Assembly: GCA_017999365.1 (NCBI GenBank)
Contig: JAGNLW010000001.1
Location: 566,239 to 630,238 of the forward strand
Length of the DNA stretch: 64,000 nucleotides
Source of the DNA: Candidatus Aminicenantota bacterium
GTDB lineage: Bacteria; Acidobacteriota; Aminicenantia; Aminicenantales; Saccharicenantaceae
Direction of reading: 5' to 3'
The notes beneath the pieces were generated by a model. It saw only the letters and a list, made by a program, of their open reading frames with translations. It searched no databases and was not told the origin of the DNA. The position numbers and the translations under genes were made by a program. The first letter of the stretch is position 1, and every line of letters starts with the position of its first letter. Positions 23,506-32,186 of the stretch are shown piece by piece.

Positions 23506-25808
23506 GCGCCTCCGCCCGGGCCGGCGGCCGGGCCGCGCGGGCCGCGGCGCGCCTGACCGTCTTCGGCGTCGTCCAGGGCGTCGGCTTCCGTCCCTCCGTC
23601 TACCGCCTGGCCCGCGGCCTGGGCCTCACGGGCTGGGTGGCCAACGCCGGCTCCGGCGTGGACATCCACGTCGAAGGCCCGGCCGCCGCCGTCCGCGACT
23701 TCCCGGACGCCCTCCGGGCCGGCCTGCCGCCGCTGGCCGCGATCGAGCGGCTCGACGTCCGGCCCGCCCGCGCCGAGGGCCTGCGGGATTTCGCGATCCG
23801 GGCCACGCGCGACGCCGCCGGCTTCGTCTTCATCTCGCCCGACATCGCCGCCTGCGGCGATTGCCTCGACGAGATCGCCGCGCCCGGGGCCCGCCGCCAC
23901 CGCTACGCCTTCACCAACTGCACCAACTGCGGCCCCCGCTACACCATCGTCCGCGACCTGCCGTACGACCGGCCCCGGACGACCATGGCCGGCTTCCCCA
24001 TGTGCCCGGACTGCCGCCGCGAGTACGAGGACCCCCTGGACCGCCGGCACCACGCCCAGCCCATCGCCTGCCCCGTCTGCGGCCCGCGTCTCACCCTCCG
24101 CGACGGCCGCACGGGCCGCCGGCTCCCCGGCGACGTCCGCGAGGCCGCGGCCCTCATCCGGGCCGGCAAGGTCGTCGCGGTCAAGGGCCTCGGCGGCTTC
24201 CACCTCATGTGCGATGCCTTCGACGTCCGGGCCGTGGCCCGCCTGCGCCGGACCAAGGCCCGCCGGACCAAGCCCCTGGCCCTGATGGCCCGCGACCTGG
24301 CCGCGGCGGAGCGCCTGGCCCGGATCGGCCCGGCCGAGCGCGAGCTGCTCCTCTCGCCGCGCCGGCCCATCGTCCTTCTCCGCAAGCGGCGGGACATCCC
24401 CCTCGTCGCCCCCGGCCTCGACGAGGTCGGCGTCATGCTGCCCTACACGCCCCTCCACACCCTGCTCCTCGAGGACCTCGAGGCCGTCGTGGCCACGAGC
24501 TCCAACGCCAAGGACGCGCCCATCGTCAAGGACGAGTCCGAGGGCCTCGAGGGCCTGGCCGACGCCGTCCTGACCCACGACCGCCCCATCGCCATGCGGG
24601 CCGACGACTCCGTCGTCAAGTCCGTTCGCGGCCGGACGCTCTTCGTCCGCCGGGCCCGGGGCTACGTGCCGGCCCCCCAGCCGGTGCCGGCGGCCCTGCG
24701 CGCGGACCGCGTCCTGGTCGCCCTCGGCGGCGAGCTCAAGGACACGGTCTCGCTCTACAAGAACGGCTACGTCGTGACCTCCCAGTTCCTCGGCGACCTC
24801 GACGACTACCGCAACTTCGGCTACTTCGAGGAGGCCCTGGCCCACCTCCTGCGTCTGTTCGACGCCAAGCCCGAGGCCGTGGTCACCGACCTCCACCCCG
24901 GCTTCCGGACGACGCGCTACGCGGAGCGGCTGGGCCTGCCCCACGTCCGCGTCCAGCACCACTTCGCCCACGTCCTGGCGCCGCTCCTCGAGCACGGGCA
25001 CGGGCCCGGCCGGCGCGTCCTCGGCGTCTCGCTCGACGGCTACGGCTACGGCGAGGACGGCACGGCCTGGGGCGGCGAGTTCCTGCTGGCCGACTACGAC
25101 GGCTACGAGCGCTACGCCCGCTTCGAGGCCGTGCCGCTTCCCGGCGGCGACTTGGCGGCGCGCGAGCCGTGGCGGATGGCCCTGGCCTGGCTCGACCGGG
25201 CCTTCGACGGCGAGGTCCCCGGCCTGGCCGTCCTGCGCGCCGTCGGCCGGCGGCGGACCGCCGCGGTCCTGGCCATGGCCCGGTCCGGACTGCGCAGCCC
25301 GCGGGCCTCGAGCTGCGGCCGGCTCTTCGACGCCGTCTCGTTCCTCTGCGGCACGGCGCCGGAACGGCTGGAGTTCGAGGCCGAGGCGGCCATGCGCCTG
25401 GAGGCCGCGGCCGATCGGGCCTACCGCGGCGTCTATCCGGTCGGGATCGCCGCGCCCGGTTCCGCCGGCGGGCCGCTCGAGATCTCGTTCGCCCCCCTCG
25501 TCCGGGCTTTGGTCGACGACCTCGCGAAGGGAACGGCCGTGGGCACGGTCTCGGCCCGCTTCCACGACTCCCTGGCCGGCCTCGTCGTGCGCGTCGCCGA
25601 ACGGGCCCGGCGCGAGCGCGGCACGGCCGAGGTCGCTTTGACGGGCGGGGTGTTCCTGAACCGGCGCCTGCTGGAGAGGACGGAAAAGAAGCTGGATGCG
25701 GCGGGCTTCCGGGTCCTCCGCCCGCTGGCCTACTCCCCCAACGACGAGTCGCTGTCCCTGGGACAGATCGCGCGCGGGCTGGCCCTGGTCAAAAGCGGCG
25801 GAATCTGA
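23502..25808 (+). CDS. hypF: HypF carbamoyltransferase (hydrogenase maturation)
   Basis: 768-aa HypF, which makes the CN ligand precursor for NiFe hydrogenase by carbamoylating HypE. Domains in order: acylphosphatase-like (GVVQGVGFRPSVYRLA, near residues 22-37), paired zinc fingers (CGDC, CTNCGPRYTI, CPDCRREYEDPLDRRHHAQ, CPVCGP; about 116-192), YrdC-like (VKGLGGFHLMCDAFD, KARRTKPLALM; about 205-385) and Kae1-like (VQHHFAHVLAPLLEHG, VSLDGYGYGEDGTAWGGEF; about 400-765). GTG at 23502 overlaps queH. Other hyp or hydrogenase genes are not in this window. Its 3' end overlaps the convergent gene by 20 bp. Confidence 0.95.
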   Translation: MSASARAGGRAARAAARLTVFGVVQGVGFRPSVYRLARGLGLTGWVANAGSGVDIHVEGPAAAVRDFPDALRAGLPPLAAIERLDVRPARAEGLRDFAIRATRDAAGFVFISPDIAACGDCLDEIAAPGARRHRYAFTNCTNCGPRYTIVRDLPYDRPRTTMAGFPMCPDCRREYEDPLDRRHHAQPIACPVCGPRLTLRDGRTGRRLPGDVREAAALIRAGKVVAVKGLGGFHLMCDAFDVRAVARLRRTKARRTKPLALMARDLAAAERLARIGPAERELLLSPRRPIVLLRKRRDIPLVAPGLDEVGVMLPYTPLHTLLLEDLEAVVATSSNAKDAPIVKDESEGLEGLADAVLTHDRPIAMRADDSVVKSVRGRTLFVRRARGYVPAPQPVPAALRADRVLVALGGELKDTVSLYKNGYVVTSQFLGDLDDYRNFGYFEEALAHLLRLFDAKPEAVVTDLHPGFRTTRYAERLGLPHVRVQHHFAHVLAPLLEHGHGPGRRVLGVSLDGYGYGEDGTAWGGEFLLADYDGYERYARFEAVPLPGGDLAAREPWRMALAWLDRAFDGEVPGLAVLRAVGRRRTAAVLAMARSGLRSPRASSCGRLFDAVSFLCGTAPERLEFEAEAAMRLEAAADRAYRGVYPVGIAAPGSAGGPLEISFAPLVRALVDDLAKGTAVGTVSARFHDSLAGLVVRVAERARRERGTAEVALTGGVFLNRRLLERTEKKLDAAGFRVLRPLAYSPNDESLSLGQIARGLALVKSGGI

Positions 25809-26496
25809 GCCCGCCGACGAGCGAGAGGACGCCGTTGGAAGCCGCAGCCGCGGCCGCGCCGAAGGCCCCGCCCAGGACGAACCCCAGGACGGCTCCGGCC
25901 AGCGAGAACGCCAGCCCGCCCCACAGGTCGCCCTGGTGCTCGACGAAGAAGCCCGGCAGCCGCGAGACAAAGTCCGCGAACAGGCCGGTCACGCCGGCCA
26001 GGAGCCCGAGGGCGAGGCCGGCGAACAGGCCGAGGACGCCGAAGAACCAGAAGAAGGACTTGATGTCGAAGGAGCGGATGACGGTCTCGCCGCCGGCGGC
26101 GGCCGCGTCCGGCGCCGCGACGCCGCCGGCCGGGACCTCGTCCCGCGGTCCCGAGCCGAAGTCGTAGGCCACTTCGGGCGCGCCGGGATCGCCCTCGCCC
26201 GGGCGGCTGCCGCAGCGGGCGCAGAAATCGGCCTCCAGGTCGTTCTCGAAGCCGCAGGCGATGCAGATGGCCTTCTTCTCCTTCTGCGAAGGCGGCTTGG
26301 CCTCGGCCCACTCGCCGTTCTCGTAGGCATACCACTTGCCGCTGCGGGCGCCGATGACCCAGAAGCGCCCCTCGTCGTCCTTGATGCGCAGTCGCTTGAG
26401 GGAATCGGAGAACTCCTGCGGCGTGATCTTCTGCTCTTTGAACCGTTCGAGCAGGCGGCCGAAAGAAGCCTCGGCTTCACGGAAAGGATCGGTCAT
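25789..26496 (-). CDS. Zinc-ribbon membrane protein of unknown function
   Basis: 235 aa. Residues 1-65 contain a small domain with RFWVIGARSGKWYAYENGEW, a pattern I know from uncharacterised proteins that also carry zinc ribbons. Residues 77-95 form the zinc ribbon CIACGFENDLEADFCARCG. An acidic linker follows, then two hydrophobic segments (about 146-175 and 190-225, Gly/Ala-rich). It overlaps the 3' end of hypF by 20 bp on the opposite strand. Function unknown. Confidence 0.75.
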   Translation of the reverse strand: MTDPFREAEASFGRLLERFKEQKITPQEFSDSLKRLRIKDDEGRFWVIGARSGKWYAYENGEWAEAKPPSQKEKKAICIACGFENDLEADFCARCGSRPGEGDPGAPEVAYDFGSGPRDEVPAGGVAAPDAAAAGGETVIRSFDIKSFFWFFGVLGLFAGLALGLLAGVTGLFADFVSRLPGFFVEHQGDLWGGLAFSLAGAVLGFVLGGAFGAAAAAASNGVLSLVGGLRFRRF

Positions 26497-26519
26497 CGTT
26501 CGCTCCTCGGGACCCCCGT

Positions 26520-26549
26520 ATCATAACGCCACAACGTCTGCCTTTTCAA
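26520..26549 (-). promoter_or_regulatory. Predicted promoter of the zinc-ribbon gene
   Basis: Minus strand: TTGAAA (26549-26544), 18-bp spacer, TATGAT (26525-26520). The -35 sits inside one arm of the palindrome at 26538-26576. Confidence 0.5.
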
Positions 26550-26576
26550 CGAGTTAATAACTCGCTGAAAAGGCAG
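26538..26576. repeat. 39-bp palindrome in an AT-rich intergenic island
   Basis: Outer arms CTGCCTTTTCA (26538-26548) and TGAAAAGGCAG (26566-26576); inner arms CGAGTTA (26550-26556) and TAACTCG (26558-26564). It overlaps the -35 of the downstream minus-strand gene. It could be a regulator site, a hairpin, or the remnant of a mobile-element end. Confidence 0.6.
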
Positions 26577-26696
26577 GATTTGCGACCTTGACGAGATATT
26601 GTGCAATCCGGCGCAAGTTCAAGCAGGACCGCCATTTGGCCGGGCGGGCCTGGACCTTTTCCACAGCATTTCCACAAATTGTGTGGATATATCCGT

Positions 26697-27644
26697 TCAC
26701 AGCAGACCCTTGACGATATCGACGAGCGAGAAGCCCACGACCGGCGCCGGGATGAACGACAGGACGAAGACGGCCAGGACGAGAACGGCCGTCCGCCGCC
26801 GCCTCGGATCGAGGGGCTCGCCCTCGTCGACGACCTCGGGGTGCTTCAGGCGCGTCCCGTTCCTGCGCTCCACGACGAGCATGACGACGGCCAGAAGGAT
26901 CCAGGTCGTGTGAAAGAAAACGCCCATGACGAACATGACGCCGACCATGGCTTTCGACACGGACCGGGCCCGCCGGCCGAGGACGGCGTAGAGGACGTGG
27001 CCGCCGTCGAGCTGGCCGAGCGGGACGAGGTTGATGGACGTGACCAGGAGCCCGACCCAAGCGGCCCAGCCGACGGGGTGGAGCACCACGGTCGAGCCTT
27101 CGGGGATCGGGCCCAGGATGAGGGCCGCGGCGAGCTTGAACAGGAGGGGCTCGCCGAAGTTGAGGGTGTCCGCCGTCGGCGTGAAGGGGGCGACCTTCGA
27201 CAGGGCCAAGCCCACAGCCAATGCCGGTACGGTCAGGGCGAATCCGGCTAAGGGGCCGTTGGCGCCGACGTCGAGGACCTGCTTTTTAAAATACAGGTGG
27301 GAACGGATGCGGATGAAGGCGCCGAAGGTCCCCAAGAAAGGCGGGCCGGGGACGAAAAAGGGCAGGCTGGCGTCGACGCCGTGGCGGCGGCAGGTCAGGT
27401 AGTGGCCCGCCTCGTGGACGGACAGGATGGCCATCAGGACGGCCGCGTAGAGGGCGCTCAACGGGAACAGCCGGGCGTCGGCCGCGATCCGGGCGGGATC
27501 CGGCAGGACGCCGGCCCCCGCGCCGCCCTCGAAGGCCAGGAAGCCGGCGCTCCAGGCGAGGCCGGCGTAGCAGGCGGTCAGGGTCGTCAGGACGAACAGC
27601 AGGCCGTGGAGCCAGGTCCGTTCGGGCGCCGCCGCGTCTCTCAT
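26697..27644 (-). CDS. Site-2-protease-like M50 membrane peptidase
   Basis: 315-aa intramembrane metalloprotease. The zinc motif HEAGH is at 77-81 and the third-ligand motif QLDGGH at 211-216, each within a hydrophobic segment. About six to seven helices are visible, without a PDZ domain, so it is the small S2P form rather than RseP. Such proteases release membrane-bound regulators; the target here is unknown. The ATG at 27644 begins only 10 bp after the U-tract of the upstream terminator. Confidence 0.85.
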   Translation of the reverse strand: MRDAAAPERTWLHGLLFVLTTLTACYAGLAWSAGFLAFEGGAGAGVLPDPARIAADARLFPLSALYAAVLMAILSVHEAGHYLTCRRHGVDASLPFFVPGPPFLGTFGAFIRIRSHLYFKKQVLDVGANGPLAGFALTVPALAVGLALSKVAPFTPTADTLNFGEPLLFKLAAALILGPIPEGSTVVLHPVGWAAWVGLLVTSINLVPLGQLDGGHVLYAVLGRRARSVSKAMVGVMFVMGVFFHTTWILLAVVMLVVERRNGTRLKHPEVVDEGEPLDPRRRRTAVLVLAVFVLSFIPAPVVGFSLVDIVKGLL

Positions 27645-27653
27645 GGTCGGTAG

Positions 27654-27687
27654 AAAAAAAGGGGAGCGAACCGGATCGCTCCCCTTT
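27654..27687 (-). terminator. Rho-independent terminator after the ferredoxin gene
   Basis: On the minus strand a 9-bp perfect stem GGGGAGCGA/TCGCTCCCC (extended by AAA/TTT) with a 6-nt loop is followed by seven consecutive T residues. It lies 26 bp after the ferredoxin stop and 10 bp before the M50 start. Confidence 0.92.
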
Positions 27688-27712
27688 CGGAACGGTTCCG
27701 TCTAGCGGGCGG

Positions 27713-28708
<996 letters not shown>

Positions 28709-28711
28709 TCA

Positions 28712-28740
28712 TTTTTAGCACATTACCCGGGGCGGGTCAA
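28712..28740 (-). promoter_or_regulatory. Predicted sigma70 promoter of the TPR gene
   Basis: Minus strand: TTGACC (28740-28735), 17-bp spacer, TAAAAA (28717-28712), 31 bp before the ATG. Confidence 0.6.
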
Positions 28741-28790
28741 ACGGGAGCCGGGCCGGGACCCGGTCTTCGCGGCTCCGGGACAACGGGGCG

Positions 28791-29762
28791 TCAGAGGGGA
28801 GCGTCCGCGCAGGCCTCGAGGAGCTCATCGACCGTGGTCAGGGCCAGGCCGACGGCCGTGTCGGCCGCGCCGTAGTAGACCTTGACGGCGCTCCCCGGCT
28901 TGGCGAAGCCCTCGTCGTCGACGCTCTCGACGACCATCCCCGACGGGAAGACGACGTTGGGGACCTGGCCCATGAGCTCGTAGGGCTCCCGCGGCTCCAG
29001 GATGTTGAAGCGCGACCGGCCCAGGACCTTGGTCGGGTCCTTCAGGTCGAGCAGGACGACGCCGGCCTGGTAGATGTTGGCGCTCCCGAAATGCGTGGCC
29101 ACGCCGTGGTAGATGTGGAGCCAGCCGCGGCGGGTCTTGACGGGCGGCGGACCGGAGCCGATGAACTCGTCCCAGTAGTGGAAGCGGCCGCTCATGACGG
29201 GGCCGAGGGACTTCCACTTGATCAGGTCCTTCGATCCCGCCAGGCGGATCTCGCTGCCCGTCCGCGGGCCGCCCTTGAGCTTGGCCCTGTTGGGCCGCTC
29301 CAGCCGGACATAGAGCCCGCCGACCTTCTCCGGGAACAGGACCCCGTTGCGGACGTCCTCGTCGCCGACGAGGCCGAGGAACTCGAAGTCGCGGAAGTTC
29401 TCCGTCCGGGCCAGGCCGAGGCGGCAGCCGGCGTCCATGTCCATCGCGAACATCAGGAAGAAGGCTTCGTCGAGGCGGGTGATGCGGGCGTCGTAGACGT
29501 GGTAGATCCGCTTGCGGACCACCCTGTCGAGGCCGTCGAGCTCGACGACGCCCGGCCGGACGGCGAAGTGGATGCCGTCGGCGCTCTTGGCCATGACCAG
29601 GAAGGTCTCGCGCGACCGGGCCTGGACGCGCAGGGCCAGGAAATAGCGGCTGCCCATCTTGACCGCCCCGGGATTGAAGACCGAGGTCGCGTCGACGAGG
29701 CGGGGCGGGATATCGGGGATGTCGGCCCGGGTCAGGATGGGATTGCGGGGATAGCGTCGCAT
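28791..29762 (-). CDS. GH130-family mannoside phosphorylase
   Basis: 323-aa five-bladed propeller enzyme of GH130, which phosphorolyses beta-mannosides and releases mannose 1-phosphate. It starts MRRYPRNPILTRADIP (family signature rNPIlt). It carries VFNPGAVKMGSRYFLALRV, the catalytic-region motif HVYDARITRLDE (D of the EDPRI-type motif), and YHGV near the C-terminus. Specificity (mannosyl-glucose versus manno-oligosaccharides) is not readable by eye. It is the last gene of the symporter-GH94-GH130 operon, 11 bp after GH94. Confidence 0.88.
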   Translation of the reverse strand: MRRYPRNPILTRADIPDIPPRLVDATSVFNPGAVKMGSRYFLALRVQARSRETFLVMAKSADGIHFAVRPGVVELDGLDRVVRKRIYHVYDARITRLDEAFFLMFAMDMDAGCRLGLARTENFRDFEFLGLVGDEDVRNGVLFPEKVGGLYVRLERPNRAKLKGGPRTGSEIRLAGSKDLIKWKSLGPVMSGRFHYWDEFIGSGPPPVKTRRGWLHIYHGVATHFGSANIYQAGVVLLDLKDPTKVLGRSRFNILEPREPYELMGQVPNVVFPSGMVVESVDDEGFAKPGSAVKVYYGAADTAVGLALTTVDELLEACADAPL

Positions 29763-29773
29763 GGCGGTCCCTC

Positions 29774-32182
29774 CTAGAGCCCCCGGCCGGGGCGGTCCGG
29801 CCGGCCCATGGTGACGGCGACGCGGCAGGTCGTGCCCGCCGGCCGCGGCGCGACGACCGTCCCTTCGACCGGGACGCCGTCGACCGTGATCGACCGGACC
29901 CCGGTCTGGGCCCCGTCCGGGTTCCGGACCTCGACGAGGTAGCGGGCGCCCCGGAAGACGCGCTCGGCCGCGAAGCCCGGCCAGGACGAGGGGATGACCG
30001 GGTCGATCCGCAGGCCGCCGTATTCGGGGCGCAGGCCCAGGATGTGGTCGTAGGCCACCCGGTACATCCAGGCGGCCGTGCCGGTCTGCCAGGAATGGCT
30101 GGCCCGGCCGGCCTCGGCGTGCTCGTCGCTGGTGATGTATTGCGAATAGACGTAGGGCTCGGCCCGGAACACGGACTGGTCGACGCGGCCGGGCAGGAGC
30201 GACGAGAACGTCGCGTAGGCTTCGTCCCCCTCTCCGAGCAGGCACCAGGCCTGGACGACCCAGGCCGCCGGGTGGCAGAAGACGGCCCCGTTCTCCTTCT
30301 TGCCGCCCACGCACCGGGTGATGAGGCCGATCGTCGGGTCGATCTCGCGGAAGGCCGGGGCGCAGATCTTGGGGCCGAAGGGCGTGCCGAGCCGTCGGCG
30401 CAGGCTGTCCATGGCCCGGACGAGCCGGCCCCGGTCGGGCAGGCCGGCGATGACCGCCCAGCTCTGGGTGTTGACGAAGATCTTCCCGTACCGGTTCGTC
30501 TCGGAACCGATCCTGCGGTCGCCTTCGCCGAAGGCGCGGATATACCATTTCCCGTCCCAGGCGTGGGCGTCGACGGCCGCGGCCAGCCGGTCCCTGAGCG
30601 TCCGGACCTCGGGGTGCGCGGCCGCGATGCCGAGGCGCCCGAGGAGCTCGAGGAGCCGGTCGAGCATGGCCGCGTAGAACATGGCGCCCCAGACGCTCTC
30701 GCCGCCGTCCCGGCCGCCGATGTAGTCGAGGGTGTCATTCCAGTCGCCGCGGCCGAAGCGCGGCAGGCCGTGCGGGCCGGGGTCGGCGCCGGCGAAGCGG
30801 GCCACGGCCAGCAGGTGCTCGAGGACCGTCCCTTCTCCCCCGTCGAGGAAGGGCTCTCGGGATCCGAGGAGCTCCAGGTCGCCGGTCTCCTTGAGGTACT
30901 CCGTCACGGCCAGGATGAACCACAGCGGGTCGTCGCAGTGCCCGGTGAATTCCCCCTGCCCGTCGCCGTAGAAGTGATGATAGACCTTGCCGTCGCTTCT
31001 CATCTGGCGGGCCAGGAGCCCGATCCGGGCCCGGGCCCTGGCCGGATCGGCGACGACGATGGCGATGGTGTCCTGGGCCGTGTCGCGGAAGCCGAAGCCG
31101 CGGCCGATGCCCCAGTAGTAGAAGCTGGCCACGCGGCCGACGTCGAAAGCGACCTTGGCCTGGTAGGGGATCCAATAGTTCAGGAACACGTCGGCTTCCC
31201 GGTCGGGGGTGCGCGCCTTGGTGTGGCCCAGGAACCGGTCCCATTCCGCCCTGACGGCGGCCAGGGCCGCGTCCGCCTCGGCCGCGGTCCGGTACCGTGA
31301 CAGGACCTCCGCCTTGGTCCGCTCGAATTCGGGCTTGGCGATGACCCCGAGCGAGAAGATGAGATCGGCCGTCTCGCCCGGCCCGAGCTCGAGGTCGACC
31401 CGGAGGGCGCCGACGGCGTTGCCGCAGTCCATGTCCTCCGAGCTCAACCCGGCCTCCAGCCCGAGCGGGGCCGACTCGTCCCGGAACGGCCCGATGAACC
31501 GCTCGCGGACCGTCTCATAGGCCGCGACGGGGCGGTCCACGGTGAAATAGGCCCAGCGGTCCCACTCCTTGTTCTCCTGGTGCTGGGTGCCGCGCGTCTC
31601 CGTGACCCAGTAGGTCTTGGTGGCGAACAGGGCGTTGAGCTCACGGTCGAAGAGGACCCGGTTGAAGTGCTGGTCGTCGCACTGGTTGATGAGGTCGACC
31701 AGGGCGTGGCCGAGGGCGAACTCGACGTAGCCGGTGACGGAGAGCCGGCGCGGCCGCCCCGACGCGTTCCGCAGGGAAGCCCGCCAGATCTCGCGGTCGT
31801 CGTCGGCGGGGACGAAGAAGACGACCGACGAGGCCACGCCGGCGACCTCGGCCTCGGCCCGGGTGTAGCCGAAGCCGTGGGCGACGCGGTAATCGGAGGC
31901 CGGCTCGTGCCCGACCGGCTGCCAGGTCAGGCTCCAGGTCTCGCCCGTGTCCCGGTCCCGGACGAAGAGGTATTTCCCGGGCCGGTCGGGCGGCACGTCG
32001 TTGATGCGGTAGCGGGTGATCCGGCCGTGGAGCGGCGACCGGTCGTAGGAGAGGCCGCCGCCGTTGGCCGAGACCGTGGCGAAGTAGCGGCCGTTCTGGA
32101 GGTAGTTGATCCAGGGGGCCGGGGTGCGCACGTCGCGGACGAGGAACTCGCGGCCGTCCTCCGAGAAGCGCCCGAATTCCAT
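29774..32182 (-). CDS. GH94-family beta-glycoside phosphorylase (cellobiose phosphorylase-like)
   Basis: 802-aa inverting phosphorylase of GH94, about the length of cellobiose phosphorylase. The N-terminal beta-sandwich domain (FSEDGREFLVRDVRTPAPWINYL) is followed by an alpha/alpha-barrel. Family motifs include FYYWGIGRGFGFRDTAQD, GDWNDTLD (480-483 region, containing the catalytic general-acid Asp), GKIFVNTQSWAVI and CHPAAWVVQAWCLLG. It produces glucose 1-phosphate (or GlcNAc 1-phosphate) from a disaccharide in the cytoplasm. It lies 4 bp after the symporter gene and upstream of GH130, pointing to ATP-saving catabolism of imported beta-linked oligosaccharides. Confidence 0.9.
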   Translation of the reverse strand: MEFGRFSEDGREFLVRDVRTPAPWINYLQNGRYFATVSANGGGLSYDRSPLHGRITRYRINDVPPDRPGKYLFVRDRDTGETWSLTWQPVGHEPASDYRVAHGFGYTRAEAEVAGVASSVVFFVPADDDREIWRASLRNASGRPRRLSVTGYVEFALGHALVDLINQCDDQHFNRVLFDRELNALFATKTYWVTETRGTQHQENKEWDRWAYFTVDRPVAAYETVRERFIGPFRDESAPLGLEAGLSSEDMDCGNAVGALRVDLELGPGETADLIFSLGVIAKPEFERTKAEVLSRYRTAAEADAALAAVRAEWDRFLGHTKARTPDREADVFLNYWIPYQAKVAFDVGRVASFYYWGIGRGFGFRDTAQDTIAIVVADPARARARIGLLARQMRSDGKVYHHFYGDGQGEFTGHCDDPLWFILAVTEYLKETGDLELLGSREPFLDGGEGTVLEHLLAVARFAGADPGPHGLPRFGRGDWNDTLDYIGGRDGGESVWGAMFYAAMLDRLLELLGRLGIAAAHPEVRTLRDRLAAAVDAHAWDGKWYIRAFGEGDRRIGSETNRYGKIFVNTQSWAVIAGLPDRGRLVRAMDSLRRRLGTPFGPKICAPAFREIDPTIGLITRCVGGKKENGAVFCHPAAWVVQAWCLLGEGDEAYATFSSLLPGRVDQSVFRAEPYVYSQYITSDEHAEAGRASHSWQTGTAAWMYRVAYDHILGLRPEYGGLRIDPVIPSSWPGFAAERVFRGARYLVEVRNPDGAQTGVRSITVDGVPVEGTVVAPRPAGTTCRVAVTMGRPDRPGRGL

Positions 32183-32186
32183 CCCC

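Noticed and set aside
26650..26700. Chromosomal replication origin
   Set aside because: Three DnaA-box-like words are too few and imperfect, and dnaA, dnaN, gidA or parAB are not nearby. Kept only as a low-interest island.
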